A stretch of 64,000 nucleotides of DNA from Caldifarciminota bacterium. Its GTDB lineage: Bacteria; Hydrothermota; Tepidihabitantia; SM23-42. The DNA lies in contig JALVOT010000007.1 in assembly GCA_027026255.1 (NCBI GenBank), forward strand, positions 96,193 to 160,192. Reading direction: 5' to 3'. The notes beneath the pieces were generated by a model that did not search any database, was not told the origin of the DNA, and saw only the letters and a list, made by a program, of their open reading frames with translations. Shown one piece after another: positions 61,484-64,000 of the stretch. Within the stretch, counting starts at the first letter, position 1. Each line of letters opens with the position of its first letter. A program made the position numbers and the translations under genes.

Positions 61484-62380
61484 CTACTCCTTTATTTTTC
61501 TTTTGAGATTCCGATAATAGTAGCCTTTAATATTATCGGGATATTTTTCTAATGCTCTTCGATAGGCATCTTTAGAAATATCTTCTCTACCTATACCGAC
61601 ATAAGCCCTAGCCAACCAGAATTCTATTTCCTCGGCTAACGGGGTATTTGGATACCTTTCCAGAAATGATTCGCAAATGTCAATACGCTCGGGTAGTGTT
61701 GAACTGTATGCAAGAAGATAATGACAAAATTGAGCAATTATTGAATTCTTCACATTCATGAACTTACGAAAAATCTTACGACTCTGTTTATTTGGTTCAG
61801 TAGGAGCGCAAAAACCAAGGATATCATCTATTGAATTACGAATCTCCCTAAAAATTTTAAGTTCCCTTGCTGGCATCTTAATAGTATAGAAACTATCAAT
61901 ATTTGAAGTAATCTGCCATCTTCTTGTTAAATCTTCAGAAGCAAGAAAATATATTGCTTTTATTTGATAGTATCCTATCGGTAAATCACGCAGATAATCA
62001 AATTTCTTTGAGGTATAAGTCCAATTTCGCCAGTTTAGAATGGAAAACCAGTAAAATGAATCTTGAGGCTCAAGGATAAAGCTCGGTGGGGAGTTTACTA
62101 ACACACTTACACATACCCTATACTGATATTCTTCAAACCTGTTAGGAATACTCAAAATAAAATCTAAAACTCCACAACTCAATAAAGGGTCAGACGGCGC
62201 ACCGTAAACCTTGCATACTTCTGTTCCTCGATTTATTAGCACACATTTTATTACCATTGGTTCGCCAATAAAAACTGTGTCTTTGGTGATTTCTAATCGT
62301 AAGGCAAGATTATCTGATTGTGCGTATATAGGCCACAAACAACCAGCACTAAACAATAAAAATATTATTTTTCTAACCAT
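61484..62380 (-). CDS. Secreted Ig-like + TPR-like protein, cassette 3
   Basis: MVRKIIFLLFSAGCLWPIYAQ signal; LRLEITKDTVFIGEPMVIKCVLINRG; GGAGGTAAAAATG start; C-term ERYPNTPLAEEIEFWLARAYVGIG. Confidence 0.7.
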   Translation of the reverse strand: MVRKIIFLLFSAGCLWPIYAQSDNLALRLEITKDTVFIGEPMVIKCVLINRGTEVCKVYGAPSDPLLSCGVLDFILSIPNRFEEYQYRVCVSVLVNSPPSFILEPQDSFYWFSILNWRNWTYTSKKFDYLRDLPIGYYQIKAIYFLASEDLTRRWQITSNIDSFYTIKMPARELKIFREIRNSIDDILGFCAPTEPNKQSRKIFRKFMNVKNSIIAQFCHYLLAYSSTLPERIDICESFLERYPNTPLAEEIEFWLARAYVGIGREDISKDAYRRALEKYPDNIKGYYYRNLKRKIKE

Positions 62381-62394
62381 TTTTACCTCCATTT

Positions 62395-63135
62395 TTAAGG
62401 ATGACTCCAATCCAAACGTAACCTGCAACTATCACAAAAGCTATATAAGTAACTGCCATACGCCGACCAAGCATACCACATCATACAATCGCTATTGGAA
62501 CAATGCCCACCAGCAATTGGATATGGTAAGTTAAATTGATATCCTAATTCGTGCGCGACTGCCCAATTTTCATACTTAATAGGTAGATGATTGTGAGCAG
62601 CACACGAATCTCTAATTGTTTCGACTGCAATCGCTGACATTCCTTCATTATGAACAGTTGTATCATAAAGATTCCAATAAGTTAAACCAGGGACAGAGCT
62701 ATCATGTGGGCTATTTATCGTAGCAGCGACGATTCGTCTTACACCACACAGATAACATCTATTATCATAAGTACTGAGCGTATCGACTATTGAGCGCTGA
62801 TTTTGTAAAAATTTCAATAGACTATCATCTTGTAAAAATGTAGATGCTCTAAGAAATTGTGGATTGGGGTCTAAAACGATGCTGTCATCCTTTGCATAGA
62901 AAGATCTATTTGCATTAGCAATCTTTACTTCGCCTTGAAAAGTTGAAACCGAATGTTTGTATCCATTCATAGCATCCACTTCGCAATATATTGCTTTGCT
63001 CGATGGAGGTGGTTGAGGAGGTTTTTCTCCACCACTACAGAGACCTTTATCAGCATTCATTAAAAGAATCGTTAACACGGCGTATATTATAACTTTTAAA
63101 ATTGACCACAATCTAAAGAGTATTTTAATATCCAT
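62395..63135 (-). CDS. Archaemetzincin-like metallopeptidase homolog with degenerate zinc site, cassette 3
   Basis: HELGYQFNLP...HCSNSDCMM...CDSC; likely internal start MDIKILFRLWSILKVIIYAVL with AAAAAGGA upstream, within longer ORF 62395-63768. Confidence 0.6.
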   Translation of the reverse strand: MDIKILFRLWSILKVIIYAVLTILLMNADKGLCSGGEKPPQPPPSSKAIYCEVDAMNGYKHSVSTFQGEVKIANANRSFYAKDDSIVLDPNPQFLRASTFLQDDSLLKFLQNQRSIVDTLSTYDNRCYLCGVRRIVAATINSPHDSSVPGLTYWNLYDTTVHNEGMSAIAVETIRDSCAAHNHLPIKYENWAVAHELGYQFNLPYPIAGGHCSNSDCMMWYAWSAYGSYLYSFCDSCRLRLDWSHP

Positions 63136-63922
63136 AAATCCTTTTTCACCAAAATCAATACCTATTTTAAAAAAATTGTCGACAATCACCCTAACCCCGG
63201 GCTCAATCACCAATCTACCACCTCCAGGTATCTCAACATCGCCCGTAAGCACATAAGGCTCTCCTTCCTCAGTCCAATGCTCATTGGAAGATAAAACACC
63301 AGATTTTATCGTACCCTTAACTGTAACACTTAATTTTCCAATTAATCTTCCACAATCATCTCGGAACTCAATAGGATATATCCCCGGTAAACAGAGATTC
63401 CCATCAGCATCACGACCATCCCAGGTTGCAACATATTCTACCCCCGGAGATACATCGCCGTCCCAAATATTTTTGTCGGCAACATCCACTTTTACAGTTG
63501 AATACTCATCAATCGCAAATGTAATAACACAATTTCTTACAGTCACATCAACTACCTCTGGTTGACTTTTAGCATAAATCAAATTAACAATACTTTTATA
63601 TACCTGAAAACCAGACTGCCAACCCCAGTCTTCAACTACACCAATAAGAGTGTCAGCAATAAATAATCCTTTTGGATGAATGAATTGATTTATATTTACA
63701 CCATATGTACCAAAACTATAAAGATAGTATTCCAACCCTTTCGAAAATTTCAAAATCTTATTCTGCATCGCATCGACTACATATACACAACCTGCTGTAT
63801 CAATTTCAATATCTAAGTATAACCGACCAAAATTGACATCAACAACCCAGGCACGTACAAACCCTATCGAATTACGGTAATGTTTAGAGTTGTGTGTAAA
63901 TTTTTCTTGAAGGAGATAAAAA
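63136..63922 (-). pseudogene. 5'-truncated NHL/FlgD-like gene fragment, interrupted near 63923
   Basis: Frame open upstream of 63768 (SDHKEGYTIFYLLQEKF...YLDIEIDTAGCVYVVDAMQNKILKFSKG); EYVATWDGRDADGNLCLPGIYPIEFRD. Confidence 0.6.
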
Positions 63923-64000
63923 ATGGTGTATCCTTCCTTATGGTCAGAAAATATGGGTTAAATGACCTTGAAAGGAGGATACACCATGAATAACCCATTT
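63923..64000 (+). mobile_element. Probable left end of a second IS, cut by window edge
   Basis: Inverted repeat 63923-63946 / 63963-63987, SD AAAGGAGGA and ATG 63986 (MNNPF...) running off the window; coding similarity of the NHL gene stops here. Confidence 0.45.

Noticed and set aside
1-64000. tRNA/rRNA genes, integrase-bounded island, restriction or toxin-antitoxin modules
   Set aside because: None recognised on manual reading of either strand; a tRNAscan/HMM search would be needed to exclude them fully.

Overview
AT-rich bacterial window, diderm by gene content (BamA, TamB, SLBB export protein). The lineage cannot be fixed from sequence alone; T9SS/FlgD-like tails and DUF6754-like genes suggest an uncultivated FCB/WOR-3-like bacterium (inference). 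Positions 1-37.9 kb are mostly housekeeping genes: rpsL-rpsG, bamA-tamB, mscS, cvpA, polX, purC, mreBCD-mrdA-rodA, three pilT-like ATPases, recG, accB/accC, ispF, rhomboid, a secreted subtilase and an SSS transporter. A two-ORF IS lies at 37987-39564 with perfect 14-bp inverted repeats and an exact 9-bp target duplication. Next come an uncharacterised membrane/SLBB operon (39.85-44.4 kb), a C25-like protease, uvrD/pcrA and a class-V aminotransferase. The most interesting region is 49.8-64 kb: a head-to-tail array of about 4.1-4.4 kb four-gene cassettes, all on the minus strand. Each cassette is a zinc metallopeptidase, a small secreted protein, an NHL propeller with FlgD-like tail, and a 'MKRLILAIS' propeller. 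The cassettes share about 0.6 kb near-identical junction repeats and have strongly divergent interiors. One cassette looks intact. The others carry in-frame nonsense codons, a frameshifted signal peptide, a lost zinc ligand or truncations, as expected of an expression-copy/archive or a decaying diversification locus. A second observation is that thirteen promoter-like sites in the window have exactly a 16-bp -35/-10 spacer, and seven of them place the -10 only 5-8 nt before a start codon, predicting leaderless mRNAs.
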